In this document: positions 7,792 through 17,028 of the stretch, in pieces
Position numbering within the stretch: the first letter of the stretch is position 1
Layout of the letters: each line of letters starts with the position of its first letter
Origin: an uncultured Bacteroides sp.
GTDB taxonomy: Bacteria; Bacteroidota; Bacteroidia; Bacteroidales; Bacteroidaceae
Assembly (NCBI GenBank): GCA_900555635.1
Contig: USLU01000008.1
Coordinates: 62,001 to 126,000, forward strand
Direction: 5' to 3'
DNA: 64,000 nt
The notes under the pieces: model-generated
Database searches by the model: none
Seen by the model: the letters and a program-made list of their open reading frames with translations, nothing else
What the model was told of the DNA's origin: nothing
Position numbers and translations under genes: made by a program

Positions 7792-9825
7792 ATGAAGTAT
7801 AGATTATTTATTGGACTATTGTTCCTTCCTATGTTCCTATGGGGACAGAGCCGTCCTAAAGTTGCGGTGGTATTGAGTGGTGGTGGTGCTAAAGGTGCCG
7901 CCCATATTGGTGCTTTGAAAGTAATAGAAGAAGCCGGCATTCCGGTTGATTATGTAGTGGGAACGAGTATGGGGGCTATCGTTGGTGGATTGTATGCGAT
8001 AGGCTATACCCCTCAACAACTGGACAGTATGGCGCGGGCCCAGAACTGGAAATTCCTTTTGTCCGATGCACCTAATCCGAAAGATCTTCTATTGGATGAT
8101 CGGTTGAAGTCGGAACGTTATGTCCTTTCTATTCCATATTCTTTTAAATCCGGTAATGTGCTGGAGGCGGGAATTATAAAGGGGAAGAACCTGGCACGGT
8201 TGTTCTCTACGTTAACGTATGGCTATCAGGACTCAGCTAACTTTAGCCGGTTGCCTATTCCATTTGCTTGCGTGTCCGAGAACTTGGCAAATGGTACTGA
8301 GGTCGTATTCCATAAAGGAATATTGGCAACGGCAATGCGTTCCAGTATGTCGATTCCCGGTGTGTTTGCTCCTATTTATCTGGATAGTATGGTGTTGGTA
8401 GACGGTGGAATGGTTAATAATTACCCGGTGGATGTGGCTTTGGCTATGGGAGCCGACCTTATTGTCGGGGTAGACGTACAAAGCCCGTTGCTGGATGCTT
8501 CGGAATTGAAGTCGGTGAAAGATATCTTTGGACAGATTATCAATCTTCAGGGAGAAAAGAAATACTTGGAGAATCTTCGTAAGACTAATGTGCATATCAA
8601 GGTAGATGTAAACGGATATTCGGCGGCAAGCTTTAGCAAGGAAGCCATCGACACATTGATTGTGAGAGGAGAACAAGCGGCTAGGAAAGATTGGGACAAA
8701 CTGGTTGGCCTCAGAAATCAGCTGGGATTGAGTGCCGGTTACCAGCCTCACCGGCCGGGTCCTTATCCTGTTCCCAGTGTTGCCGAGAGTAAGAATATAC
8801 CTGTTGACCCACAGATATCCGGTCCTTCTGTACGAGAGAATAAGCTGAATATAGGTTTTCGTTTCGATACCGAGGAACTGGCGGCTTTGCAGGCGAATAC
8901 GGTTTATTATTTAGGTAAGCAACAAACGTCTCAACTTAGCCTGACGGCACGGCTGGGTAAACGTACCATGGCACAGGTCGGATACAACTATCAATGGCAT
9001 AAGGGGTGGCAGACAGGACTAACCTATCAGTTCGATTATAAAGATATCAGCATTTACAATGAAGGAAAACGAACGTTCGACTTAACTTTTACTCATCAGC
9101 TGATTAATGCCGGAGTTGCGAAAGACTGGCATCAGATTCAGGTAAGTGCGGGTATTAATTTTGATAATTACCGTTATCATGATATGTTATCCTTGGAACC
9201 GATGGATGCAATCATGTTTAAGAATGAATCCTTGTTCAGTTATTATGTCGGGTTGGTATATAATACGATGAATGGAAGAAGTGTGCCGACCAAAGGTATG
9301 GCATGGGCATTGACTTATAATCTTTATACCGATAACTTTTTCCAGTACAAGGATAACAATCCTATTTCGGCATTCTATGCCCACTGGCAGAGTTGTATTA
9401 CCCCTATAAAGAACTTCACTGTTATTCCTTCACTTGACGGACGTGTCTTGGCGGGAGGACATGACAATTATACTTTTGCCGTTAGTAATTTGCTGGGCGG
9501 TAATATGCCGGGGCGATATATGCCACAACAAATACCCTTTGTAGGCATTAATAAAGCAGAATTGGCTTCGGGTACGGTGATTGTCGCCGGTTTGAAGCTT
9601 CGCCAACAGATCTTGAAGAATCAGTATATATCGGTAGTGGGAAATTACGGACGGAGTTCCGGAGAACTTCATGAGCTTTTTGATGACACGCATTCGTATG
9701 ACTTGGTGGGTGCGGGCATCGGTTACATGTACAATAGCTTCCTGGGACCTGTGGAGATACAGCTGAATTGGTCTAACCAGACAAAGAGTGTAGGTTGGTA
9801 TGCGGGCTTAGGTTTTACGTTCTAA
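7792..9825 (+). CDS. Patatin-like phospholipase with C-terminal outer-membrane barrel
   Basis: This 677-residue secreted protein starts with a signal peptide (FLPMFLWGQS). A patatin domain spans about residues 22-230. It has the oxyanion-hole glycine cluster (VLSGGGAKGAAHIG), the nucleophile elbow GTSMG (S59) and the second catalytic residue in VDGGMVNN (D204). The remainder consists of amphipathic beta strands ending in an aromatic residue (WYAGLGFTF), as in Omp85-type barrels. The architecture is that of the PlpD/type Vd autotransporter-like family, with the patatin domain on the secreted side or in the periplasm. It stands alone. The lipase substrate is not evident. Confidence 0.9.
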   Translation: MKYRLFIGLLFLPMFLWGQSRPKVAVVLSGGGAKGAAHIGALKVIEEAGIPVDYVVGTSMGAIVGGLYAIGYTPQQLDSMARAQNWKFLLSDAPNPKDLLLDDRLKSERYVLSIPYSFKSGNVLEAGIIKGKNLARLFSTLTYGYQDSANFSRLPIPFACVSENLANGTEVVFHKGILATAMRSSMSIPGVFAPIYLDSMVLVDGGMVNNYPVDVALAMGADLIVGVDVQSPLLDASELKSVKDIFGQIINLQGEKKYLENLRKTNVHIKVDVNGYSAASFSKEAIDTLIVRGEQAARKDWDKLVGLRNQLGLSAGYQPHRPGPYPVPSVAESKNIPVDPQISGPSVRENKLNIGFRFDTEELAALQANTVYYLGKQQTSQLSLTARLGKRTMAQVGYNYQWHKGWQTGLTYQFDYKDISIYNEGKRTFDLTFTHQLINAGVAKDWHQIQVSAGINFDNYRYHDMLSLEPMDAIMFKNESLFSYYVGLVYNTMNGRSVPTKGMAWALTYNLYTDNFFQYKDNNPISAFYAHWQSCITPIKNFTVIPSLDGRVLAGGHDNYTFAVSNLLGGNMPGRYMPQQIPFVGINKAELASGTVIVAGLKLRQQILKNQYISVVGNYGRSSGELHELFDDTHSYDLVGAGIGYMYNSFLGPVEIQLNWSNQTKSVGWYAGLGFTF

Positions 9826-9844
9826 AGAAAGGGAGATTGAAACC

Positions 9845-9870
9845 TATACCTATCGAATTCGATAGGTATA
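9845..9870. repeat. Perfect 26-bp palindrome
   Basis: The stretch TATACCTATCGAA followed by its exact reverse complement forms a perfect, loop-less 26-bp palindrome. It starts 20 bases after the stop of the patatin-like gene. No T run follows, so it is either a weak transcript-end hairpin or a protein-binding site. Confidence 0.85.
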
Positions 9871-9959
9871 AATTAGGATTGTACAAATTTTCTCAAACCT
9901 AACACGATCTTTCTAAGAATATTTTGTTCTTAATACAGTATGTTTCAGAAAGGAACTAA

Positions 9960-9967
9960 TATCTTTG
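9960..9967 (+). promoter_or_regulatory. Bacteroides -7 element for the MGMT gene
   Basis: TATCTTTG fits TAnnTTTG and lies 20 bases before the ATG at 9988. Confidence 0.55.
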
Positions 9968-9987
9968 TGATTATTAAAATGTAGGAT

Positions 9988-10524
9988 ATGGATTACAATT
10001 CTAAAGACGAAAAGCATGTAGTGCAGATACAGTACTATCAATCTCCCTGTGGACAGTTGATACTAGGTTCTTTTGATGGAAAGCTTTGTTTGTGTGACTG
10101 GATGGTGAACGAACAACGCAGAACGCTGATAGATAAAAGGATACAGAAAGCATTGAATGCTCATTATGAAGCAGGCTCTTCGGAGATTATTGAGCGAGCA
10201 GTAGCTCAATTAGATGAATACTTCCTGAATAAGCGAAAAGAGTTTGATATTCCTTTGTTCTTTGCGGGGACTGATTTTCAGAAATCTGTATGGAATGAGT
10301 TGTTGAATATCCCGTATGGAGAAACAGCTTCCTATGCTGCCTTATCGCAAAGGTTGAATAATCCTAAAGCCGTTCGTGCGATTGCTGCTGCCAATGGGGC
10401 AAATGCGATTTCTATATTTGTGCCTTGCCATCGCGTTATCGGTAGCGATCATAAATTGATAGGATATGCCGGAGGACTACCGGCGAAGAAGTTATTGCTG
10501 GAGCTTGAATTAAATGAAGAATGA
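9988..10524 (+). CDS. ogt: Methylated-DNA--protein-cysteine S-methyltransferase
   Basis: This is a 178-residue suicidal DNA repair protein that transfers the alkyl group from O6-methylguanine to its own cysteine. The active site FVPCHRVIG is intact (C147). The DNA-binding helix-turn-helix region is also canonical (YGETASYAALSQRL, followed by RAIAAANGAN). The N-terminal ribonuclease-like domain (SPCGQLILGSFDGKLCLCDW) is present, but there is no Ada regulatory domain, so this is the constitutive Ogt-type form. It has its own promoter. The stop codon lies inside the left arm of a hairpin repeat shared with 61.7 kb. Confidence 0.93.
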   Translation: MDYNSKDEKHVVQIQYYQSPCGQLILGSFDGKLCLCDWMVNEQRRTLIDKRIQKALNAHYEAGSSEIIERAVAQLDEYFLNKRKEFDIPLFFAGTDFQKSVWNELLNIPYGETASYAALSQRLNNPKAVRAIAAANGANAISIFVPCHRVIGSDHKLIGYAGGLPAKKLLLELELNEE

Positions 10525-10593
10525 AAAATGAAGAATTTACCATGCGGATTATAGCGCAGCTAAATTCTTCATTCTTCATTTTTCGTTCTTCAT
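10514..10593. repeat. Dispersed hairpin element, copy A
   Basis: Arms of ATGAAGAATGAA-type repeats pair on each side of a loop that contains CCATGCGGAT and GCGCAGC. It fills the gap between two convergent genes and overlaps the end of the ogt gene. A second copy with the same loop lies at 61699-61787. This suggests a mobile or recurrent intergenic element that can act as a bidirectional terminator. Confidence 0.8.
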
Positions 10594-12069
10594 TTATTTA
10601 TTTAGTTTCCATTCGCACCCTTCCTTACCATCTTTTATCTCGAAACCGAGGGCGGTAAGTTCATTGCGTATCTTGTCCGACGTTGCCCAGTCCTTATTGG
10701 CTTTTGCCTTCATGCGCTCTTCCAGCAACATATCAACTACTTTACCAAAGGCGGCTTCACGTTCTTCATTGGAAGCATTGTCTTCTTTCAGACCCAGAAT
10801 ATCGAAGCTGAAGAGATGGAAAGTTTCCTTCAACTCTTTCAGGTCATCGGCGGTGATGGTGTCGTTTCCGGCAAGAATATTATTAATCATCTTAGCACCG
10901 TCAAAGAGATGGGCGATAACTATCGGAGAGTTCAGGTCATCGTTCATGGCATCGTAGCACTTATTCCGCAGTGATTTTACGTCTACGGTAGAAGTGGCGG
11001 CGGGAGTGATTTTTTCCATTCCGTTGATGGCGTCCATTAGTCGGGCCAATCCCTTTTCGGCAGCTTGCAAAGCTTCGTTACTGAAGTCTACTGTGCTGCG
11101 GTAGTGGGCTTGCAGGATGAAGAAACGGATGGTCATCGGGCTATATGCCTGAGAGAGCAACTTGCTGCTTCCTGTGAAGAACTCTTCGAGGGTGATGAAG
11201 TTACCCAGACTCTTACCCATCTTTTGCCCGTTGATGGTAATCATGTTGTTGTGCATCCAGTAGCGAACCATATCCTTGCCTTGCGAAGCTACTGATTGTG
11301 CAATTTCGCATTCGTGATGTGGGAAGATGAGGTCCATGCCACCGCCGTGAATGTCGAAGCTTTCGCCAAGATACTTGCGACCCATGGCAGTACATTCGGC
11401 ATGCCAGCCGGGGAAACCGTTACTCCAGGGAGAAGGCCAGCGCATGATATGTTCGGGTTGTGCACACTTCCAAAGGGCGAAGTCGGCGGGGTTGTGTTTC
11501 TCGCTTTGTCCGTCCAGTTCGCGGGTGGTATTGAGAACATCATCGAGGTTGCGACCGGATAATTTGCCGTAATGATGGTCTTTGTTGTATTTCTCTACGT
11601 CGAAGTACACGGAACCTTCGCTTTCATAAGCATAACCGTTCTTCAGGATTTCTTTTACGAGTTCTATTTGCTCGATGATGTGCCCCGAAGCATGTGGCTC
11701 GATACTGGGTGAAAGAACGTTGAGCGCATCCATTGCCTTGTGGTAACGGTTGATGTAATATTGCGCCACTTCCATCGGTTCCAACTGTTCGAGACGGGCT
11801 TTCTTGGCAATCTTATCCTCGCCTTCGTCGGCATCATGTTCCAAATGACCTACGTCGGTGATATTGCGGACGTAACGTACTTTGTAGCCAATATGCGTCA
11901 GGTAACGGAAAAGTACATCGAAAGTAATGGAGGGACGTGCATGTCCCAAGTGTGGATCTCCGTATACGGTTGGTCCGCAAACGTACATGCCCACATGCGG
12001 AGCATGCAAAGGCACAAATAACTCCTTTCGTCTATCTAAGGTGTTGTAAATGGTCAGTTGTTGTTCCAT
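10594..12069 (-). CDS. cysS: Cysteinyl-tRNA synthetase
   Basis: This 491-residue class I aminoacyl-tRNA synthetase charges tRNA-Cys with cysteine. The N-terminal zinc and nucleotide region [18 protein letters not shown] contains the HIGH-type motif (HLGH). The KMSKS loop appears as KMGKSLGN. Other zinc ligands appear in [10 protein letters not shown] and [10 protein letters not shown]. The C-terminal helical DALR-like region is complete, ending in [11 protein letters not shown] -7 element at 12108..12101 drives it. It converges on ogt through the shared hairpin. This is an essential core gene of normal length. Confidence 0.97.
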   Translation of the reverse strand: MEQQLTIYNTLDRRKELFVPLHAPHVGMYVCGPTVYGDPHLGHARPSITFDVLFRYLTHIGYKVRYVRNITDVGHLEHDADEGEDKIAKKARLEQLEPMEVAQYYINRYHKAMDALNVLSPSIEPHASGHIIEQIELVKEILKNGYAYESEGSVYFDVEKYNKDHHYGKLSGRNLDDVLNTTRELDGQSEKHNPADFALWKCAQPEHIMRWPSPWSNGFPGWHAECTAMGRKYLGESFDIHGGGMDLIFPHHECEIAQSVASQGKDMVRYWMHNNMITINGQKMGKSLGNFITLEEFFTGSSKLLSQAYSPMTIRFFILQAHYRSTVDFSNEALQAAEKGLARLMDAINGMEKITPAATSTVDVKSLRNKCYDAMNDDLNSPIVIAHLFDGAKMINNILAGNDTITADDLKELKETFHLFSFDILGLKEDNASNEEREAAFGKVVDMLLEERMKAKANKDWATSDKIRNELTALGFEIKDGKEGCEWKLNK

Positions 12070-12100
12070 AACGTTGTGATTTTGTTTTCTTTTGGGAACA

Positions 12101-12108
12101 CAAAGGTA
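12101..12108 (-). promoter_or_regulatory. Bacteroides -7 element for cysS
   Basis: On the minus strand this reads TACCTTTG, 32 bases upstream of the cysS start. Confidence 0.55.
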
Positions 12109-12149
12109 TAATAAATCTGTGAATATCTACGTTTTGACCGAAAATAATC

Positions 12150-12890
12150 CTATTCTTCCTTTGTTCTTGATGAGGAAATGCAGGATGATTTCTTTGCTTC
12201 TTCTGTAAATAATTCCAAATTGAACCGTTGTCCGAGGTAAAGCATTAAATCCATTGCTTCTGTTACTACCTTGGGTGCTGGCAAAGGTTTACTACGGAAC
12301 CTGTATAACAGACTGTTGCTACTGATACCGAACTTTCCGATTTGCTTTCCTTTCAGGAAACCCGCTATCTCTTGGAATAGTTCTTCTAAATTCCTATTCT
12401 GATGGTCTTTGTACTCGATAAATATTAAAAGTTCGCCTTTAGCTACTGTTACGGATCTTCCTACAGGATCAGTTTCCTTGAAGGCTACCTGAAATTGATA
12501 AGATTTGTAGCCGAATGTATAAGCTACCGGCATGTACTGCACCACTGAACTGACTTCGGGTAGCGAGTGGATAAATGTTTTCAGGATGATATTTATCTGC
12601 TTGATATTTTTGTACCAGCCAAAGTAAGCGCATACCCATATCAGTGGAAGCATAAAGCTTAACGGAACGAATACTACCACACAGAAAGTTTCCCACCATG
12701 CGCCCGGAGGGTTCATCAGTGCGGGAATCAGAATGGCAAGGCTGGCTATGCCGCTAATTGATAATGCCAAATGAATTACGTCTTTCGTCATTTGCCAAGG
12801 GGTGGAGTAGACGCGTTGTGCATACATGTTCTTCTTCAATAGAAGGAGTGAATCTTTCCAGGTAATTTTGTCACAAAGAATATAATCCAT
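12150..12890 (-). CDS. Two-TM hypothetical membrane protein, YcxB-like layout
   Basis: This is a 246-residue protein I do not recognise with certainty. Two strongly hydrophobic segments lie at about residues 40-60 (HLALSISGIASLAILIPALM) and 68-92 (FCVVVFVPLSFMLPLIWVCAYF). They are followed by a soluble C-terminal half with alternating beta strands (AKGELLIFIEY) and a helix near residue 200. This arrangement is like the YcxB-type family, in which two TM helices precede a PH-like domain. The C-terminus is polar and Ser-rich. It has its own -7 element at 12957..12950 and no informative neighbours. Function unknown. Confidence 0.7.
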   Translation of the reverse strand: MDYILCDKITWKDSLLLLKKNMYAQRVYSTPWQMTKDVIHLALSISGIASLAILIPALMNPPGAWWETFCVVVFVPLSFMLPLIWVCAYFGWYKNIKQINIILKTFIHSLPEVSSVVQYMPVAYTFGYKSYQFQVAFKETDPVGRSVTVAKGELLIFIEYKDHQNRNLEELFQEIAGFLKGKQIGKFGISSNSLLYRFRSKPLPAPKVVTEAMDLMLYLGQRFNLELFTEEAKKSSCISSSRTKEE

Positions 12891-12949
12891 GTGTTTGTAT
12901 AAGATTATGGTTGCTAATTACTGTTTATTATTATCAGTGATATTTTCTA

Positions 12950-12957
12950 CAAAAGTA
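12950..12957 (-). promoter_or_regulatory. Bacteroides -7 element for the two-TM protein
   Basis: On the minus strand this reads TACTTTTG, 60 bases upstream of the start at 12890. Confidence 0.5.
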
Positions 12958-13099
12958 ATGATTGATTCCGGAACTTCTCTAAATAAGGGGAGAGAAAATG
13001 TGAGGGTATACATCAGATATGCTTCCGGTATGAGTGAGAGGCTTTTCTATTTTAGAGTCTTTTTGAGGAACAAATGTGGTCATTTCGTTTTTCCTTTAT

Positions 13100-13107
13100 T
13101 ACTTTTG
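13100..13107 (+). promoter_or_regulatory. Bacteroides -7 element abutting the mnmA start
   Basis: TACTTTTG ends only five bases before the ATG at 13113. Transcription would then begin at or next to the start codon. This argues against the upstream in-frame ATG at 13074 and suggests a leaderless or nearly leaderless message. Confidence 0.5.
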
Positions 13108-13112
13108 CAGCT

Positions 13113-14165
13113 ATGAAGTCAAATAAATGTGTATTATTGGGCATGAGTGGTGGTACGGATAGCTCAGTGGCTGCCATGAAGTTGCAAGAGGCGGGTTATA
13201 AGGTGACGGGTGTCACTTTCCGTTTTTACGATGCAGAAGGAAGTGCGCAACATCTGGAAGATGCCCGTGCACTGGCTTCCCGCTTGGAAATAGAACATAT
13301 TACATACGATGCACGCGATGAGTTTCGTTCGCGCATTATCCGTTACTTTCTTGATGAATATCTGGCTGGTCGCACTCCCGTACCCTGCACCCTCTGCAAC
13401 AATGAACTGAAGTGGTCGCTATTGGCAAAGATTGCCGATGAAAAGGGCATTTATTGGATTTCTACCGGGCATTATGTGCGCAAGGTATTACAAGGGAGCC
13501 ATTACTTCATAGCCCCTGCCGCCGATAAGGATAAAGATCAGACTTTCTTTCTTTGGGGCTTGAAGCAAGATATCTTGCAACGTATGCTTCTTCCTATGGG
13601 TGAAATGACCAAAGCAGGTGCCCGTACATATGCTGCTGCCCGTGGCTTCGAGCAGGTAGCGACTAAGAAAGACAGCATTGGGGTATGCTTTTGCCCCTTG
13701 GACTACCGATCGTTCTTGAAGCGTGAAGTGCCTGCCGGACAGCTACCCGGACGAGGACGGTTTGTCGATGAAAACGGGTCTTTTCTGGGGTGGCACGAAG
13801 GCTATCCCTTTTATACCATCGGTCAGCGGCGTGGGCTGGGCATACACTTGAACCGTGTTGTATTTGTGAAAGAAATCTCGGTTGAAAGAAATGAAGTAGT
13901 GCTTGCCCCCTTATCTTCATTATACAAAGAAGAAATGTACCTGAAAGAGTGGAACCTTGTAGAAGATAGCCGTGTGCTCTGTGCGGAAGAGGTGATCGTG
14001 AAGATACGCTACCGCAAGCAGGCAAACCGCTGCAAAGTTACCCTTACAAACGACGGATTACTACATGTCAGGCTCATAGAACCTTTGGAATCCATAGCAG
14101 CAGGACAGGCAGCGGCATTTTATGATGTAGATGGGCTGCTGCTAGGCGGCGGCATTATCATATAA
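13113..14165 (+). CDS. mnmA: tRNA-specific 2-thiouridylase
   Basis: This is a 350-residue enzyme of the MnmA/TrmU family, which puts sulfur on U34 of tRNA-Lys, -Glu and -Gln. The PP-loop is [11 protein letters not shown], with Thr where Val is usual. The two catalytic cysteines lie in [11 protein letters not shown] and [13 protein letters not shown]. The family hallmark [12 protein letters not shown] is present, and the C-terminal beta-barrel is complete. The chosen start gives the normal N-terminus [10 protein letters not shown]. Bacteroides genomes usually carry more than one mnmA paralogue; this is one of the shorter forms, so a specialised role is possible. Confidence 0.92.
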   Translation: MKSNKCVLLGMSGGTDSSVAAMKLQEAGYKVTGVTFRFYDAEGSAQHLEDARALASRLEIEHITYDARDEFRSRIIRYFLDEYLAGRTPVPCTLCNNELKWSLLAKIADEKGIYWISTGHYVRKVLQGSHYFIAPAADKDKDQTFFLWGLKQDILQRMLLPMGEMTKAGARTYAAARGFEQVATKKDSIGVCFCPLDYRSFLKREVPAGQLPGRGRFVDENGSFLGWHEGYPFYTIGQRRGLGIHLNRVVFVKEISVERNEVVLAPLSSLYKEEMYLKEWNLVEDSRVLCAEEVIVKIRYRKQANRCKVTLTNDGLLHVRLIEPLESIAAGQAAAFYDVDGLLLGGGIII

Positions 14166-14190
14166 CATCCGTTAATGGATTCAATTCATC

Positions 14191-15702
14191 TTATTTATTC
14201 AGTCTCAACATCTCTTCCATATATTTTCTCGTATTACAGAGACGCGGTATCTTATGCTGCCCTCCCAATTTACCTTTGCTATCCAGCCAATCGTGGAATA
14301 AATCTTTACGGGCAACGACAATTTCCAAAGGCTGCAATGCTAAATTGTTCTGACGCTTGGCTTCATAATCCGAGTTGACTTCCTTCAAGGTGTCATCTAA
14401 TATTTGAGCGAATTTTTTTAAATCATCCGGTAATTGGGCAAACTCAATCAACCATTGGTGTCGGCATTTAGCATGTTCGTCCATGAAAACAGGAGCAGCA
14501 GAGTACTCTATAACCTGTGCACCGGTCTCGGCGCATGCTTTGGCTAATCCTTTTTCAGCATTATCCACTATCAACTCTTCGCCGAATGCATTGATGAAAT
14601 GCTTGGTACGTCCGGTGATAACAAACTTATAGGGATGATTGCTGGTGAATTTCACCGTATCTCCAATCATATATCGCCATAAACCCGCAGAAGTGGAGAT
14701 AACCATCGCATAGTTCTTGTCCAGCTCTACTTCTTCAAGGCAGTAGGTACGTGGATTGTCTGTGCCGATATCTTCCAAAGGGATGAATTCGTAGAAAATG
14801 CCGTAATCTATCATTAGCAGCATGGAGGAATCATTCGGATCATTCTGTGTACCAAAATAACCTTCGGAAGCATTGTAAGTCTCTACATAATGCATCTTGT
14901 TGCTACGGATAATCTCTTTGTATTGCTCGCGATAGGGGGTAAAAGCCACACCACCATGGAAGAATACTTCCAAGTTTGGCCATATCTCCTCCAAGCCTTC
15001 TTTACCGGTCTTTTCGAGTATGTGCTTGATGAGGACAAGCATCCACGAGGGTACACCGGAAAGATTGGTTACATTGGTATGGATCGTTTCATTAGCAATA
15101 GCTGCCATCTTTGGTTCAAAGTGTTCCATCAGAGCTGTTTGCTTGCTCGGTACGCGAACGAAATTTACTAATGGATTGATGTTCTCTATCAGAATGGCGG
15201 AGAGATCGCCTACAAGACTGTGATTGGTATTCAGGTTGGGAGCATGACTTCCTCCTAATATAAGGCTCCTGCCGGAGAAAAGTTGGCTTTCTGGATTTTG
15301 CTTCAGATAGAGGGCAACAGCATCTCTGCCTCCCTTATAATGGGTATCATGCAAAGCTTCATTGCTGACAGGAAGGAACTTACTTTTATCGTTGGTGGTT
15401 CCGGATGACTTGGCAAACCAACGAATTTCCGAAGGCCAAAGTAAATTCTGTTCACCTGCACGAAGGCGGGTAACATACGGCTTTATCTCTTCGTAGGTTT
15501 GTATAGGGAGACGTTTTTTGAACTCTTCATAAGTATGGATAGAGGCATAATCGTACTTCTTTCCCCATTCTGTATTGGCGGCCTTGTTTACGAGACGTTG
15601 CAATACACGTTGTTGCAATTCACCGGCATGGTCAGTGTATTGTTCGATTTCTTTCAGACGGGGGGCAAAATATACCTTATTCAGAAACTTTGTAATATTC
15701 AT
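14191..15702 (-). CDS. GH3 auxin-responsive-type acyl-adenylating enzyme
   Basis: This protein of about 500 residues belongs to the GH3 family, the ANL adenylate-forming fold best known from plant hormone-amino acid conjugation. Visible hallmarks are the phosphate-binding stretch RWFAKSSGTTNDKSKFLPVS, the VTNLSGVPSWMLVL segment, the adenine-binding region YNASEGYFGTQ and the C-terminal hinge VITGRTKHFINAFGEELI. An in-frame ATG six codons upstream (15720) is possible. I chose 15702, which begins MNITKFLNK. Such genes are common in Bacteroidetes, but the acid and amine substrates are unknown. The tail converges on mnmA. Confidence 0.88.
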   Translation of the reverse strand: MNITKFLNKVYFAPRLKEIEQYTDHAGELQQRVLQRLVNKAANTEWGKKYDYASIHTYEEFKKRLPIQTYEEIKPYVTRLRAGEQNLLWPSEIRWFAKSSGTTNDKSKFLPVSNEALHDTHYKGGRDAVALYLKQNPESQLFSGRSLILGGSHAPNLNTNHSLVGDLSAILIENINPLVNFVRVPSKQTALMEHFEPKMAAIANETIHTNVTNLSGVPSWMLVLIKHILEKTGKEGLEEIWPNLEVFFHGGVAFTPYREQYKEIIRSNKMHYVETYNASEGYFGTQNDPNDSSMLLMIDYGIFYEFIPLEDIGTDNPRTYCLEEVELDKNYAMVISTSAGLWRYMIGDTVKFTSNHPYKFVITGRTKHFINAFGEELIVDNAEKGLAKACAETGAQVIEYSAAPVFMDEHAKCRHQWLIEFAQLPDDLKKFAQILDDTLKEVNSDYEAKRQNNLALQPLEIVVARKDLFHDWLDSKGKLGGQHKIPRLCNTRKYMEEMLRLNK

Positions 15703-15730
15703 CGCTCTAGTTGAAATCATATTTAAAGCG

Positions 15731-15738
15731 CAAAAATA
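15731..15738 (-). promoter_or_regulatory. Bacteroides -7 element for the GH3-type gene
   Basis: On the minus strand this reads TATTTTTG. It lies 10 bases from the ATG at 15720 and 28 from the preferred ATG at 15702, which favours the downstream start. Confidence 0.5.
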
Positions 15739-15868
15739 ATCTTATTTATTGGCATCTCTATCTTTTTTTACTTTTTTTTCTATCTTTACGGACGTATTCA
15801 GTTGACGGGCATGTCTTCTTGAGTGCATTTTTATATATTATTCAAAGCTTCTTTTTCGCGTTTATTCT

Positions 15869-15876
15869 TATCTTTG
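15869..15876 (+). promoter_or_regulatory. Bacteroides -7 element for the Gfo/Idh/MocA gene
   Basis: TATCTTTG fits TAnnTTTG and lies 18 bases before the ATG at 15895. Confidence 0.55.
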
Positions 15877-15894
15877 TCAAAACTATATTGAAAT

Positions 15895-17001
15895 ATGATG
15901 AATACACCAAGAATTATCAGTATTTTATACTTCGTCCTCGCATCTATATTTATGTTCCATGCCAATGGGCAAACCTCTAAACCGCTTCGTTTGGGCGTTG
16001 CCGGAGTCTCTCACGGACACCTGAATGAGGTTATTGTCCGGTTAGACAGAGGCGATTTCGAGGTTGTTGGTGTTGCCGAAGAGAACGATCAGCTTCGTGA
16101 GAACAATGGTTTACGTAAAAAGTTGAATGCTTCTGTCTTCTATAAAGATTTAGGAGAGATGCTGGATAAAACTAAACCGGAAGCAGTCGTTGCTTATGGT
16201 TCGATATATGATCATTTGAAGGTTGTAGAAGCTTGTGCTCCCCGTGGTATTCATGTAATGGTGGAAAAACCGTTAGCAGTCAATATGGAGCATGCTAACC
16301 GGATGGCTGGACTAGCCCGGAAACATCATACGCTGCTCCTTACTAATTATGAAACCACTTGGTATGATACCAATCACGAGTTAAATAGGTTAGTAAAAGA
16401 AGGAGCTATTGGCGACATTCACAGAATTAATGTCTATGATGGGCACCAAGGGCCAATTGAGATTAAATGCGGTAAAGAATTTACCGACTGGTTGACCGAT
16501 CCGGTATTGAACGGAGGAGGTGCTGTGATTGATTTCGGTTGTTATGGTGCCAATTTGGCAACTTGGTTGCTTAATGGTCAAAAACCGACTCGAGTTTATG
16601 GCGTATTAAAGCAATATAAGCCTCAGATATATCCTAAAGTAGATGATGACGCTACCATCATTGCCGAATATCCATCCGCTACAGTGCAAATTATGGGTTC
16701 CTGGAATTGGCCGATGAATCGTAAAGATATGCATGTTTACGGAAGTAAAGGATATATTTATCAGGACACACCTACTAAAATCCGTGTGAGGGTCAGCAAC
16801 TCGGAAGTATCTGAAACAGCTCCTAAGCTAATAGCACCCTACAATGATTCTTTCTATTACTTGAAGGCTGCCGTGCGGAATGATATTCAGATAAGTCCCA
16901 AAGACTTATCTTCTTTGGAAAATAATTTAATTGTAGTAGAAATACTTGAAGCAGCTATTAAGAGCTCAAAAACAGGCAAGGCTGTTATTCTATCTCGCTA
17001 A
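15895..17001 (+). CDS. Secreted Gfo/Idh/MocA-family oxidoreductase
   Basis: This is a 368-residue NAD(P)-dependent sugar oxidoreductase-like protein. An apparent signal peptide (ILYFVLASIFMFHANGQ) precedes the Rossmann fold (LRLGVAGVSHGHLNEVIVRL). The family motif EKPLAV (VMVEKPLAVNMEHA) contains the usual catalytic lysine. The C-terminal alpha/beta domain carries the FGCYGANLATWL and MHVYGSKGYIYQD segments. Export of such enzymes is common in Bacteroidetes, where some act as NAD-dependent glycosidases or epimerases in the periplasm. The following pfkA gene is only 27 bases away, so the two may be co-transcribed. Substrate unknown. Confidence 0.88.
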   Translation: MMNTPRIISILYFVLASIFMFHANGQTSKPLRLGVAGVSHGHLNEVIVRLDRGDFEVVGVAEENDQLRENNGLRKKLNASVFYKDLGEMLDKTKPEAVVAYGSIYDHLKVVEACAPRGIHVMVEKPLAVNMEHANRMAGLARKHHTLLLTNYETTWYDTNHELNRLVKEGAIGDIHRINVYDGHQGPIEIKCGKEFTDWLTDPVLNGGGAVIDFGCYGANLATWLLNGQKPTRVYGVLKQYKPQIYPKVDDDATIIAEYPSATVQIMGSWNWPMNRKDMHVYGSKGYIYQDTPTKIRVRVSNSEVSETAPKLIAPYNDSFYYLKAAVRNDIQISPKDLSSLENNLIVVEILEAAIKSSKTGKAVILSR

Positions 17002-17028
17002 ACAGGATCTAACTCAAAAAAAACAATT

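Noticed and set aside
15711..15980. 89-codon plus-strand hydrophobic ORF
   Set aside because: It overlaps the promoter region and start of the Gfo/Idh/MocA gene in another frame, and its composition reflects T-rich intergenic DNA.
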